From Phorcus lineatus (lineage: Eukaryota; Mollusca; Gastropoda; Trochida; Trochidae): a stretch of DNA of 64,000 bases. Both the position numbers and the translations under genes were made by a program. The notes beneath the pieces are model-generated. The model was not told the origin of the DNA, made no database searches, and saw only the letters and a program-made list of their open reading frames with translations. Shown here piece by piece: positions 22,901-32,060 of this stretch. The stretch spans positions 34,592,010 to 34,656,009 of the forward strand of contig OV121088.1 of assembly GCA_921293015.1 (NCBI GenBank). The letters run 5' to 3'. How positions within the stretch are numbered: the first letter of the stretch is position 1; each line of letters starts with the position of its first letter.

Positions 22901-25900
22901 TTGACAAAAGAGAATACAATGAAAATTATGGAGTGCGTCTTTCAGATTATCGTTCGGTCATTTCTGGCGCACCAATTCATCGTTCAGCCGTTGGCAACCA
23001 TAGATAAAATCTATATTTTTTATATCTCAAATATAATCGAATAGCATTGTACTCACCCCCTGTAACGAAGGTGTCACAGTTTGTGGCCGGGTCCAGGTGC
23101 TCCGGGCAGATACAGCCGCATGCTCCGTCAGGGAAGCCCAGGTACCCTCCATTACTGCAGGTAGGTGTCCCCCCACAGGTAGCTAGGGTTTACGATCATT
23201 GGTTTAGAAATATTGAGACCGTTTTAAATGTTATCGGCTATTGTGAATATACTTCTGGGCTTAGATTTTCGAAGCTCTCTTAGTGCTAAGATAGTCGTAA
23301 GTACCTTACACTAACATTGACTTAAGACAATCTTAGCACTATGAGAACTTTGAAAATATGGGTCCAGACCTCCAAGATAAAAGAATAATGTTGAAACAAA
23401 TTATAAGAGGCTATTTTAAGACCCGTAGCACCAATGTTACAAGATATTTGAGGGTAGGGGGAGGGGGAGAAGGGAGGGGGTGTGCGTTGGGATTTGATGT
23501 CCATAATTCTTAATTAGGAGGATGTTGGGGCTACAACGTAGTCCTTTGGGAGATTGATAAGCCAAATTCATTTGTGCAATGGATGAAATATAAGATATAC
23601 AGGATATGATAATCATTGAGATTCAATAAATGGAACCGTGAGGTAGATACTACGGCTGGTAAAGAGTTAAAGATTTATTCCTTCATCACACCAGGTTTTG
23701 AAGGAATGACCATTATTCTGGTATAGCATGGATGTATGATCGATGAGTAATCGGTGGCTACAGTTTACGTACAAGTGCAACCATAAGCTGTGCTTAGTTC
23801 TTCAAACACAGCCCAGAAATCATCTCGTGGAGTGGCAGCATCATCAGAATATGGATCGACTGTTTTCAGAAAACCTTCCGATTTCGAGAAAAACTGAAAA
23901 AAGAAAACATACATACAAGCATATGACATGCAAGCATATTGAGCCGAAAACCATAATTATGTTTGTTCACATACCTGCGTATCGTAGTACGAATATCATG
24001 TAATTTGGCATGTCTTTGAGGCATCGTAGAATTTTCAAAACAGGATTGAAGATCCATTGCACCTTCAGGTAATCGTCAGCCATACCCAACAGTTAACCGT
24101 ATTAGGTTTTGGCAGGTCACTGAAGTGATCAGGGGTCAAAATGTCAAAAAACAATAGTAATTTTCTCTACAGAATCCTTTGAAAGTGACCAACAGCTTTA
24201 AACACAAGTCATGTTTATCCGTTTGCATAAGGTCAAGACGATTTTGTTGATTTTTTCTCAAATAATCGACATGAAATATTTCAATCGAAATTTAAGAAAA
24301 TCGGAATTTTAAAAATGTGACCCCACCTGTCAATTGAATCATACCAAAATTCAATATAATTGCATGAGAGACTGGACAATCCGATCGACAATAAGTTAAA
24401 GGATTGATATTTTACACATTGACAATAGGGGACCCTTTGTCAGTTCTGCTGAAGTTATTATATTGGCATTCAAACAAAACCTAAATAACATGATATTACA
24501 CTAAGATACGGTAGTATGTGAACAAACCTTTGGTATGCAGCTGTATCTCCAGCTGTCTAATCGGTCGAGGTCATGTCACAGGAACCCTAATGAGCTGTTT
24601 GATTGGCGAAACTGTATCGTACCTGGTTCGCGCATCCCCAAAGCAGAGATATGCGCATGTCACACGCAGGCCTCCCACCCGAACGGTAACAAAATCAGAG
24701 GAAAATACGCTGAAATTGAGCATAACTCATTCCTATGGCGAAATAGACATTCAAAACTTGAAGAAAGTGCCTTTCGTATAGTAACGGTGTCTGCTTTTAA
24801 TTAAAAAAAACCCCTAATCTTCCGGAAATGAAACCATGACAGCGAATGAGCTACATGCATCTAAATCGGTAACCAACACCGCCTAAAACCGAAACCAACT
24901 TAGCCAAAAAAGGCTATTCCCGAAGCCTCGCGTTCAGTTGAGCACAATGGTGGCGCAAAAAAACAATCACGAAAGGTGAATGGTGTATTTTCGTCATTTT
25001 AGTTCTAAAACTCTGCGTTTGACAATATTATTTATCACAACGTATGACTAAATCGGTTTTTCTTTTTCGATTTTGATACAGATCTAGGCTTCAAGCCGTA
25101 GATTGCACACACAGTGATACACGACTCTCAAACTGCCAAGTCGATTATGTGACATTAATACTACGAAGTTGCACATGTTTGGAAGTCGCTTATGGAGTTT
25201 CGTTTTTGACATTTTGTTTATTTGTACGGCTAGTTATTGAAGTCACATACCAGTGGCGTTATTTCATCGACTAGTATCGACTGTTACTGAATAGTATCAC
25301 GTTATAAAGCTTAACAATATCGCACAGTGTTATTAAAAGGTATTAAATCGCTCTAGATATTGAATTCTCTTCCAACATTTGAATTGAAAATGGTCTTTAG
25401 TCATAGCATATTGACGCATATGTATTTGTTTCCAAGACTTGTATGACTATGTAATTGTTTCCATGGGAAGTAAATAAAAAAAAAAAAAAAGTCTCGATTA
25501 TGATCGAAAACCGGACAGTGACACACCTCAATTTGTCAAACTTTATTTTTAAAACTTCTCTAACGTAGGCGGAAGAAAAGTTAGGAGGTTAAAGTGTTTG
25601 ATAGGTAACAGTGATATTATCCATGTAAATTGTACGAGTGATTACGGAATCTGTGCCTATGGATTTGTTTTTAGAGTTTTATGGTACTCAAGTATCTATT
25701 ATCTTGTTGTCATTTTAAGATGAATAATTGAGATGTTTTGATTTTTTTCACCGTATATGTTTCTTATGTACGCATAAAAATTATGATATGAAAATCGTGG
25801 AATGGCTCTTAAGAAAGGCACACAAGATCAATGTAAATTTTGAAGGAAGACTGTAACAATAATATAGGAATAACAGTGACTCACGTAATCTCCGTACAAC

Positions 25901-28900
25901 ATCAGAGACTGTAGATCGAAGTCTTCAGCGATGAAATCATCAGCAAACTGGTATTTCTCAAATTGATCGGCAAAGCCTTTAAAAGATATGTCAGGGAATA
26001 TTTAGTAGATATTTATCAGGTAATCAAATCAACATGAATTCAAGTATCAAATAATGATCAAGATCTGTCTTTGTTTAACCAAGAGTAATGAAAAATGCAA
26101 GGATTTATTAAATGTAATGTTTTTTTAGATGTTCTGTCAATTTACGACTATACCGTCAGTAAATAGCATGAATATACATTAAATATTTATTGTATAAGTT
26201 GTGTTAGTTATTGTCGATTTCGATTCCAAACCTGTTTTGATGTTGTTATCGTTTATTTGTACCCACTGGTCCCTGTCGTTTCTGGCCTGTTCATGAAAAC
26301 CTCCCAGGGCATGTATGATTTCATGAAGTGCAGTTGTCTGAATAATATAAGATTTATAACATACAGTGCGATACCCGAAAACTGATTGGTATGTACTAAA
26401 AAATCAAGGGATCGTCACCACAATTTTAATGCTTATGTGATTAACACCGTAAACATAATATGTTTCATATATACCCGAGTTATCCTATTGTTAAAGCTAG
26501 AATGAACCAAAGGATCTCGCTCAAATATCCTTTTCTATAATAACATGTGTCCTTATTGTGCGCTTGTAAAAAAAATTGAAATGTAGTTAGTATTATGAGC
26601 CTTTTGCCTCTATACTGAATAAAATGTCTGTCTGTCTGTCATATGTCCCTCTCTCTCTATTGTTTATAATTAAACAGTGGGCGAGATTGATACTTACAAA
26701 CTGAGTGCATGGAGATATTTCTTGTGCCGGTTCTCTCTGGCCAATTGTAGCATAACAACTGAAAATAAACTGAAAATTTATATTACAAGAATAAATTTGT
26801 GTAAAGAGTATGTTCAGTTTATTATTTGGCGTGAAATCCCGCCTGCTAACTGTACCTTTGACGTGATTGTTCAATCATAAATTTCTCGGAGGTTTCTGCT
26901 TACGGCCAAGAGCTTTTTAAAGTAACATTTTAAAAAGTCGTTATGATAAAGAAATTCAAATTATACATGCATTATCATATCTACATGTATATTCTCAATG
27001 TGTAACATTAAGTATCACTTGCTTTACAACCATGTTAGTGTCTACCCCGAAACGTCACATATATTTCCAATAAAGAGGTTGTAAATCCATAAGAATTTGT
27101 ATATTTTCGCCAATGAGGGTAATTCACTCAAATAACGAATTTTGTAGCAAGGCTGTAAACCATTGATCGAGACCCGGCGAGAGTCTTTCCTCGCTTGGGA
27201 AGTTGACCCGGCGAGAGTTTTGCCTCGCTGGGGAAGTTTGCCTGAGGAAGAATGGACACTACCCATTTTTCTAGAGTACTAACCCCTCCCCGTCGATAAA
27301 GCCGAGGTACTCGTTATGATCCACGGTATCTTCAGGGGATCCCTCCACGACGAAGCGTATGCAAGTGTACTGTTCAATTAGAGACATTGCGTCTCTCACA
27401 GTCGTCTCTTGTGATGAAGCTGAAATGTCCATAATCTCATTAAAACCAAACTAAACTTTCGTACTTGTTGCGTTTCTGATAATCGTATTTCTACTTTGGG
27501 ATCATGTCAAGTGTCAAAGAAAGTATAATATGATCTTTTTAAACAAACAACAAAAATATCTCAAATATACGAGTTTCAAAGACTACTATGATATACTTTC
27601 TCTCCAAACAGAGTCACGTAAATTCACGTATAGGAAGATATGAGTTTGGCTGACTATGTGTTGATAAATGCTTTAAACGGTTAAACGGTCTGATTTACAG
27701 GTAAATCAATCTCTGCGGAAATCATCCTCATTTGCCAGTTTCTACGTTGTACAGATCACATGATGATAAAAATCTAGAAGGTTTTACGTTTAAAACATTG
27801 ACAATAAGCAGATCTCCCCTGATATACTCCAAGATTATGTTGGATTATTAGAGCGTATCGTACGCTGTTCGTATAAATTTGATAAGAACACAAGGGTAAA
27901 CGTAAAGCCTCCTATTAATTAAGCATCTATGTGAGGTGAGGTGATATGGGGTTTTACGCCGCTTCCAAGAGAAAGCCCGCAACACCATTGTGGCTATGCA
28001 CTGCGGTGAAACCTGCGAGCATCGGCTGGAACTAACGAACCATGGGTAGTACAGCACTGAAATTCAGTGTAGCATTGCACCCAAACCTGCCTGCGTGTAG
28101 AACAGTTTTCTACTGCAGACGAAGTTGCCGAGCCCCTGGCGGGATTCTAAGCACGGACCTCTTGATCCGAGGCCGAACGCGCTAACCACTACGCTATCCC
28201 GCCCCCAAGCATCAATATAATCACTACCTTGCATTATAGAAATGTATAAATTCATCCCAAAAAATTCTTGATTTTTTTCTATTTAATGTTGTTGACATAG
28301 CATAACTTCATAAGAATGGTTGTATATTTACATATATTGATAAACTGGTAGGGTATAATTCCTTCGTCCCAAACAGGAGCAAAGGGATCTATTGCTCTCT
28401 TTCTTCTGTCGTCCTCGTGTCTCGTTCTGTTGGCTAAAAACTGAAATTAATAGAATGTAAGATATGTGTTGAAGGATCGCTGGGTTTTGTTATAACTGAT
28501 TCATTACCATAACCATGTTTTCATTACTTTGCTCCGTAAGAATGTAAAATAATTATTCACTTAATTTCGTTAATTTCATTGCCGTGAGTTGAGAAAGAAA
28601 AAGTCGTGATTATGAATTTAACAATCGTGAAGTGTTTTCGAGTTGCTGGCGAAACGACATAAGAAAATTAATAGCAGTAGTGTAATTTAAAACTTCTCAC
28701 TTTTTCCATGATCTCCCGTTGTTTTGCTCCGCCATCCCCATGGTAATCCTCTTTCTACAAGAAAACAGTTTCAATGTATTTTTTATCAAAAGGAATTGTG
28801 TCACACTAGTCCTTGAGTAACAATTCCAAGGCTGTTTATGTTTCAAAGTTAGCAGTAAAAAGTGAAGAATTTAATTCCAGAAGAATGTCCCTTGAATAAA

Positions 28901-30020
28901 ATAAATATAAAAACTTACCTCGTACTCCCCAGGATTGAGGACTCCATGAACTAGATAGTTCACCCGGTGAGCACGATGGAAACCGTACAGTTTACGCTTT
29001 GAAAAGAAAAAAAAGTGTAAAATTGATCAAAACTTAATTAGATATAAAGAAATCGATTTATTTTAGTTTTCAGGGGAAATTAAAATGAAATTGCCTAATT
29101 TCTGAAAGAAATGGAACAATATTTCGTTTATATATTAACTTTAAATTATTTTTTTAAATGAATTTTGTTGGCTTATTTACTAAGGTATAAAACAAATTAC
29201 CGTATTTGCTTTAACAAATCTCCGAAATTTCTTGAAACAAACAACTTTATTAGATATTGAATAAATATATATACTTCATGAGCGTTTTAAATTCTTTTTT
29301 TTTTTTGAGTTTGTATTCACGTATTGTAAAATTTCAAACAAAACATTCAAACAAAACAATGTATAAAAGTAACAGTCCTTGATGTCATCATTGGTTGCGT
29401 AATATGTTTTTATTAGTAATTCACTTCCATAGTGATGTGAAATAAATTACGAAAAGGTTTTCTATTTACATGTACACCTACACTTTAAATGTCAATATAT
29501 ATATATACATCGTCCTTTATCTAAATTTTCTACACTTCCGTATTTTAAGAGCAGATTCAGTAAGTCATGGTGCAGAATGAATTTTAATGTTGAAATGAAT
29601 ATTATAATAAAATGATGAAATTTTTTTTCACTAATACCTTAAATTGACTGAACCGTTTTTAAAGATAAAATTTTGGAAGCTGTCCACCTGGTGTTGTCTT
29701 TAGTAAAAGCGAAATTGTTAATGTCAGGTGTTTAACTATTTGACATATCCCTGTCATTGACATTTAAACACCTTCCTGAATGTTTTGCTACAATACGGAA
29801 TTTTGAAACAGAATAAGACAAGAACATTCCAATATGGAATATATCTGAATGTGATTTAATGTTGACTTTAGATACTTTTAAAGAATTGCCAGTTCAAATA
29901 CATTAGATGTTAGATTTATGAAACATTACATACCAATTTCTTCAAAGACAGAAGTTCTTTTGCGCCAATGTTGAATACGATAAGTGCAAAAGCCACGGAT
30001 AACTTCAGCAGTAGATTCAT
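10620..30020 (-). CDS. Multidomain secreted astacin metalloprotease gene (23 exons, 1250 aa)
   Basis: Predicted secreted zinc endopeptidase of the astacin (M12A) family with a long modular tail. The 23 exons (listed separately) join in phase to 3753 nt. Residues: signal peptide 1-20, propeptide to the furin-type RRKR at 85-88, astacin about 89-281 with HEIIHALGGFHEQARNDRD at 180-198 and Met-turn SLMLYG at 234-239, EGF-like 282-323, CUB 324-440, kringle 441-520, ShK-like 521-562, Thr/Ser/Pro mucin tract 563-796, poly-Asp 798-834, C-type lectin 843-970, ShKT 987-1022, sushi 1027-1088, unrecognised C-terminal domain 1089-1250. The zinc ligands, catalytic Glu, Met-turn and four astacin cysteines are all present, so the protease should be active. 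The start is chosen because it alone gives a signal peptide in phase with exon 2. The gene is divergent to the SLC18 gene. The main uncertainty is whether one transcript spans all exons; no internal signal peptide or polyadenylation site suggests a split. Confidence 0.78.
11224..11419 (-). CDS. Astacin gene exon 22 (C-terminal domain, part 1)
   Basis: 64 codons, NTVSRVNGLNPGRLTSFPPN through WIVYCATRGVVKLMVFREEN. Not a family I recognise. Alternating hydrophobic residues suggest beta strands. Phase 1 in, phase 2 out. Confidence 0.75.
11861..12049 (-). CDS. Astacin gene exon 21 (sushi/CCP)
   Basis: One sushi module on a single phase 1-1 exon: FCDALKPP, then PPGGVLEYECQPSLVLKSG, then ARACAIDGSLTGEMPVC. 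The four cysteines and the G..(L/V).Y.C core are present. The usual Trp near the end is replaced. Confidence 0.82.
12302..12367. repeat. Short palindrome-like repeat, partner of 10064-10120
   Basis: The reverse complement, 'ttctagcctgactcg' ... 'gtcattcgtttgaccagc', matches 10066-10116 with a gap. The two face each other across the last three astacin exons. Confidence 0.5.
12895..13517 (-). mobile_element. MITE family B
   Basis: Aligns in reverse with 42603-43229, including 'cattgcatcgatggaaag', 'gtgcacagct' and an end 'gcgtgctctagtggcttt'. Non-coding. In the intron between astacin exons 20 and 21. Confidence 0.6.
13715..13861 (-). CDS. Astacin gene exon 20 (ShKT)
   Basis: Encodes ECVNKKHECDDFLRSNPKMC, then ESTQLARFCDATCGKC. 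Six cysteines in the order of a ShKT domain, ending CxxTCGxC. Phase 1 on both sides, so it is a self-contained shuffled module. Confidence 0.85.
14464..14583 (-). CDS. Astacin gene exon 19 (C-type lectin, part 3)
   Basis: Encodes TCGVVGRSQDGNKWLSADCW, then SRNSFVCRKVPQTT. C..........KWL..DC.....FVC is the C-terminal half of a C-type lectin domain. The WND calcium motif is missing. Confidence 0.82.
15106..15221 (-). CDS. Astacin gene exon 18 (C-type lectin, part 2)
   Basis: Encodes FFVNARYNRRYRRWYWVPWI, then YYGMYYSNWAPRS. It occupies the W-rich core and long-loop region of a C-type lectin fold. No EPN or QPD sugar motif is seen. Unusually rich in Arg, Tyr and Trp. Confidence 0.72.
15506..16511 (-). 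CDS. Astacin gene exon 17 (mucin tract, poly-Asp, lectin start)
   Basis: A 1006-base exon, far larger than the others. It encodes about 230 residues of TTSP/TTSE/TTSV tetrapeptides, then N-D12-G-D24, then the start of a C-type lectin domain (ACSPGFVMFEGLCYRYYA, then TWDCAARICAHDSASLTAVE). The acceptor TTCAAAG joins in phase 1 to exon 16; the exon ends at GTAAGG in phase 2. The long Thr/Ser/Pro stretch would be heavily O-glycosylated. Confidence 0.82.
15697..15807 (-). repeat. GAC/GAT trinucleotide run (poly-Asp)
   Basis: Thirty-six Asp codons with one GGA interruption, read in the astacin gene as D12-G-D24. GAC and GAT are mixed, so it is not a single pure run. A likely length-variable site. 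Confidence 0.9.
15812..16505 (-). repeat. 12-base coding minisatellite (TTSP repeats)
   Basis: Tandem 12-base units of the ACAACATCACCA type encode TTSP, with TTSE, TSVT and TSAT variants concentrated at the N-terminal end. All reading frames are open over long stretches because of the periodicity. Confidence 0.9.
16882..16989 (-). CDS. Astacin gene exon 16 (ShK-like)
   Basis: Encodes RSFDVFDDCAESLASNSDYC, then NTETAETYCRATCGL. C...C...C..TCG resembles a ShKT module, but the usual last cysteine is absent unless pairing uses C upstream in exon 15. Phase 1 on both sides. Confidence 0.72.
   Translation of the reverse strand, partial: PDHSTCLTIVQNLWQVTAITAIPKLRRPIAEQPAG
17052..17356 (-). mobile_element. 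tRNA-derived SINE, type II (head with internal deletion)
   Basis: Reverse-oriented copy of the 57960 element, from a (ATT)n tail at the low-coordinate end to GGAGCACAGTGGTGTAGTGG at the high end. The stretch between A-box and B-box is missing. Located in the intron between astacin exons 15 and 16. Confidence 0.8.
17683..17807 (-). CDS. Astacin gene exon 15 (kringle, second half)
   Basis: Encodes NNYCRNPEASLPQPWCYTEI, then GDTSCIITFCDVCDY. NYCRNP..PWCYT..C...C is the diagnostic kringle C-terminal half. The donor G|GTACGT is chosen over an earlier GTATGC because only it keeps the next exon in frame. Confidence 0.8.
17950..18077. repeat. Palindromic element, about 38-base arms
   Basis: GACAGCCATCTTGGATCTC... 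and its near-complement (18038-18077) enclose a 49-base loop. Probably a small foldback MITE in the intron between astacin exons 14 and 15. Confidence 0.75.
18160..18292 (-). CDS. Astacin gene exon 14 (kringle, first half)
   Basis: Encodes ADWCYPLAEKGENYDGTKNR, then SVTNDACLPWADAAVC. The pattern CY-GENYDGT-C-PW is that of a kringle. Phase 1 in, phase 2 out at GTAAGT. Confidence 0.8.
18763..18881 (-). CDS. Astacin gene exon 13 (CUB, part 3)
   Basis: Encodes YCGQGYGRSIISLGNAIVLT, then LDAGTSTSSFLKGTATLRP, with the 'YCG' typical of CUB domains. Donor G|GTGGGT gives phase 1 into the kringle exon. If that donor is skipped, the frame runs seven more residues (GGFTFY) to a TAA. Confidence 0.75.
18948..19380. 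mobile_element. MITE family C with long inverted ends
   Basis: About 36-base inverted ends containing GGTAGCTCCGTCATAAAT, outermost TCTCTCCC. GTAACTCGC at 18939-18947 and 19381-19389 is a 9-base target duplication, as in MULE-like or related DNA transposons. Non-coding. Begins 67 bases upstream of astacin exon 13. Confidence 0.78.
19851..19972 (-). CDS. Astacin gene exon 12 (CUB, part 2)
   Basis: Encodes APDDGSKIVVDIEELNAEGT, then FSCVAELTINRGIIGQAGDE, central CUB strands. Phase 0 in, phase 2 out at GTGAGT. Confidence 0.78.
20587..20696 (-). CDS. Astacin gene exon 11 (CUB, part 1)
   Basis: Encodes VDGTIYNLADSTPVQFGTPG through ANSVYSWIFF, the first strands of a CUB-like domain. A MITE starts 40 bases upstream of its acceptor. 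Confidence 0.75.
20737..21206 (+). mobile_element. MITE family A, uninterrupted copy
   Basis: Non-coding element with inverted ends AGAGCCACTCCGTGA / TCACGGAGT(gcat)GGCTCT; the right end carries a 4-base insertion. Right flank TTAA, left flank TTAC. Lies 40 bases upstream of astacin exon 11 on the transcribed strand. Confidence 0.8.
21474..21903. mobile_element. MITE family D
   Basis: Inverted ends 'gcacacagtatgttg' and 'catactctgtgtcac'. The interior contains the 'gatcgaaaac.tgacagtg' block also found in family A. It abuts the family A copy that starts at 21908. Confidence 0.55.
21908..22346 (-). mobile_element. MITE family A, inverted copy
   Basis: Same family as 20737-21206 in reverse, with TTAA on the left and TCAA on the right. 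Any ORF inside it is incidental. Confidence 0.8.
22357..22690 (+). mobile_element. Element family E, partial copy
   Basis: 'ggcatgatgaaa'-type start, then 'ttcgaaattccgatttcctt', 'ttccatatcgactgag', 'aggaacaaacat' and 'cggttaactgtggggt', in the same order as 44770-45025. Terminal inverted repeats not seen. Confidence 0.5.
23057..23182 (-). CDS. Astacin gene exon 10 (EGF-like)
   Basis: Encodes TCGGTPTCSNGGYLGF, then ACGCICPEHLDPATNCD. The cysteine spacing and NGGY fit an EGF-like module directly after the protease, as in many astacins. Phase 1 on both sides. Confidence 0.85.
23773..23893 (-). CDS. Astacin gene exon 9 (end of protease domain)
   Basis: Starts FFSKSEGFLKTVDPY and ends ELSTAYGCT, matching the C-terminal astacin segment with the last disulfide cysteine. 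An E-family repeat begins about 50 bases upstream of its acceptor. Confidence 0.85.
23945..24545 (-). mobile_element. Interspersed element family E
   Basis: Inverted ends around TTTGTTCACATAC at 23962-23974 and 24514-24526. The body aligns in reverse with 44163-45178 ('gttaaccgtattaggttttg', 'tgaccccacctgtc', 'catgatattcg'). Starts about 50 bases upstream of astacin exon 9. Confidence 0.65.
25493..25815 (-). mobile_element. MITE family A, truncated copy
   Basis: Matches the right half of the copy at 21908-22346, from 'gatcgaaaaccggacagtg' to 'atcgtggaatggctctta'. Only one end is present. Lies in the intron between astacin exons 8 and 9. Confidence 0.65.
25885..25976 (-). CDS. Astacin gene exon 8 (Met-turn)
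   Basis: Encodes FADQFEKYQ through DLQSLMLYGDY. The SLMLYG Met-turn and its Tyr correspond to the family's SVMHYG. Donor GTGAGT. Confidence 0.9.
26232..26337 (-). CDS. Astacin gene exon 7 (zinc-binding motif)
   Basis: Carries the astacin signature HEIIHALGGFHEQARNDRD: three zinc-ligand histidines, the catalytic Glu and the following RxDRD. Phase 0 in, phase 1 out. Confidence 0.92.
26698..26758 (-). CDS. Astacin gene exon 6
   Basis: Encodes CYATIGQREPAQEISPCTQF, matching the astacin 'GCxSxVGRxGGxQxISLxxxC' block. The family's double glycine is replaced by EP. Confidence 0.85.
27166..27240. repeat. Two-copy tandem repeat, about 34 bases
   Basis: 'gacccggcgagagt' followed by 'cctcgct.gggaagtt' occurs twice in a row, in the intron between astacin exons 5 and 6. 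GC-rich against its surroundings. Confidence 0.7.
27284..27419 (-). CDS. Astacin gene exon 5
   Basis: Contains TTVRDAMSLIEQYTCIRF, the conserved helix A segment of astacins with the first disulfide cysteine. Phase 1 in, phase 2 out (GTTAGT). Confidence 0.88.
27925..28208 (-). mobile_element. tRNA-derived SINE, type I (duplicate copy)
   Basis: Identical to 480-763 because it lies in the duplicated segment. It is in the intron between astacin exons 4 and 5. Confidence 0.65.
28332..28440 (-). CDS. Astacin gene exon 4 (furin site, mature N-terminus)
   Basis: Begins after acceptor TTTCAG with FLANRT and carries RRKR just before AIDPFAPVWDEGIIPYQFIN. This is the usual start of a mature astacin domain, preceded by a proprotein-convertase site. 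Ends in phase 1 at GTAAAT. A closer AG (TTTTTAG) would break the frame and was not used. Confidence 0.82.
28701..28754 (-). CDS. Astacin gene exon 3 (propeptide)
   Basis: 18 codons, KEDYHGDGGAKQREIMEK, acceptor CTTGTAG and donor GTGAGA, phase 0 on both sides. Short hydrophilic propeptide segment. Confidence 0.7.
28919..28996 (-). CDS. Astacin gene exon 2 (propeptide)
   Basis: 26 codons, RKLYGFHRAHRVNYLVHGVL onward, between a TTTTCAAAG acceptor and a GTAAGT donor. Only phase 0 is open. Propeptide segment with no recognised motif. Confidence 0.72.
29934..30020 (-). CDS. Astacin gene exon 1 (signal peptide)
   Basis: Encodes MNLLLKLSVAFALIVFNIGA followed by KELLSLKKL, a typical cleavable signal peptide. 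It ends in phase 0 at donor GTATGT. The same exon is repeated unchanged at 2489-2575. Confidence 0.8.
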
Positions 30021-30055
30021 GGTGCTAAAGACGAAGTTCGACACCTAAGCGTTGC

Positions 30056-30065
30056 CTATTTAAGC
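30056..30065 (-). promoter_or_regulatory. TATA-like box upstream of astacin exon 1
   Basis: GCTTAAATAG lies about 36-45 bases upstream of the start ATG. If it is a TATA box the 5' UTR would be very short. An identical site occurs at 2611-2620 in the other copy. Inferred from position only. Confidence 0.3.
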
Positions 30066-31579
30066 TCTGCTAATAATTACTATTAATAATGAAAATGTTT
30101 TACGGAAATATGCCCTATATTTAATTAATGCCAACATTAAAGGGTTTTTCTATATCTATACACCGACTACTTAAACTAGAATAATAAGTACTGTTATAAA
30201 GGGAAATAAGTTTTTCCGGACACATAACGTACACAAAATTACAAATTTGAATTCGGAAGAGGTATACTACGTCAAATGGAAGCCTTTTCCTAAAGTTGTT
30301 CATGCGTAAACGGTTTGGTACGATCAACTGCCTGGTTTATTGAAATCTATTATTTCTTAATAACAATCCGAACACGCTTTCAATGGGCATTGCTTTGATA
30401 ACAGGATATCATTTCTTAAACATGTTATCTTTTTATATACATAAGTATATAATCCTTATTCATTTCCTTACAATAATGTACTATTTGTGCACGGAAGCAA
30501 ATAAGTGAAGAATAAATGAACAAATATTGTATGATATGATAAACAGATGTTTAACGTTAGTTATATCTATGCTGTTGTACAAAGAAAAATGTACGTGTTT
30601 GTTTCATGCCTTATATAGCAATCTTGAATTAAAGGCAATTTAAGTAACAGAGCGTGAACAAATGCTTTATTTTTACTGAACAATTTAGCATTAAAATGAC
30701 ATTTTTCAGGAAGGATATGTACTCGTCATATTAATGATCGCCATTGGCATAATTTGTCACATTTTACTCTAAAATACTCCATGTCCCTTTGAAGTTCTTA
30801 GAATGTCAAACGTGTTTTAAATTGTATCTTTTCTTAAAATACAAAAATGTTCATAAATTATAAATAACGAACCTTGCCTTGAAATCATCGTTTATCATAA
30901 AGAAGGTTAAAGGTAATGAGAATGTGTACCGTATACCCTAGCAATACTTCAAATATTCACAGGTGACATAGTCATGCAATTTTTTAAAAAGTTTGCCCCA
31001 TTAAGTTAATTTCCAAATATTGAATGCTTCGTGTTTGCCCCCGAAGCATAACAATATTAAAGAATGTTTATCATTCTACCCGACAATCACTTAAATCAAG
31101 CACACGACCATAAATTTTCTCTTAAACGTAATTACATGTATTCCCGAAACAAAAACCTTAATACCTCGTGGTCTTTAAAATGGTGAACTTTAAACCAACC
31201 AAATGACAGCTCAAATATAAAACACATTCATCCTAACACTTATATTATTATCTACACTTTTCTTTCGTTTACTTCTAAAGACTGTTTATCGAAATCAATA
31301 CCAAATGCATAATTGAAGATTTTGCTTAACAACTAGAGAAACATTGCTCGATGATCGATTAGTCATGTTTTATCACTGTAAATTATTGCAAATTCATTTT
31401 AAACAGAATTTCCTATGTAACATTTTTTTTACTTTATAAAATTTTCACAAAAAATAGTTTTGCATTTTTAAAGCATAAATTTCCTCAATAATATGATACA
31501 CGTTGTTTCGATTATTCTTTGAGGATCTAAACTAAAAGGAGAGAAAAAGTCATTATTTAAGTAAAGGTCCCAAATAACA

Positions 31580-32060
31580 TGGTTACAAGCCCGCGGCAGA
31601 TCTTTACGAACAGCGTCATTAAAAGGACAATTTATAACACTTTAATGACGACAGGCCAATGAAATTAAATCATGTCATCTTCTGAAGAGACGTCGCGGTT
31701 TCTTCATTAACCTCATTGCCGTTACAAAGATTCCATTTTTCTCCTGTATATCCCCGAGTCCATTCCATTATCTTGTTAAGCGGGGCATGCAGAATTAAGC
31801 AAGACACTCCCGAAATACTCCGCTTCTAATGGGGAAAAGCTTTACGACGGGAGTGATGACTACACCCCCACCAAATTAAGATGGAACGGATTACGGCAAT
31901 CTCGTTGCTGCCATCATCTTTGTAAAATATTGATGTATCTCGGACAGCTTACACCTCGCTGAAATGTACATCAGTACCTTTCCTGACCTCTCTTGGTTAT
32001 TTGTGTAATATTTCCGAGACATTAAATATCCATGAGTCTGTGGAAAAACCATAACGTTGC
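31580..32060. other. Intergenic block, possible regulatory element
   Basis: About 480 bases of mixed composition, less AT-rich than the flanks, between the divergent astacin and SLC18 genes. No ORF, no repeat partner in this window. Could be a conserved enhancer; cannot be shown from one sequence. Confidence 0.25.

Larger units (their letters stand above)
27446..31365. repeat. Duplicated segment, right copy
   Basis: Partner of 1-3905. The identical part ends at 31057, and the diverged part runs to about 31365. This copy is contiguous with the rest of the complete astacin gene. Confidence 0.92.

Noticed and set aside
28332-28433. Exon 4 starting after TTTTTAG rather than TTTCAG
   Set aside because: It would shift the phase-0 join from exon 3 and destroy the RRKR-astacin frame.
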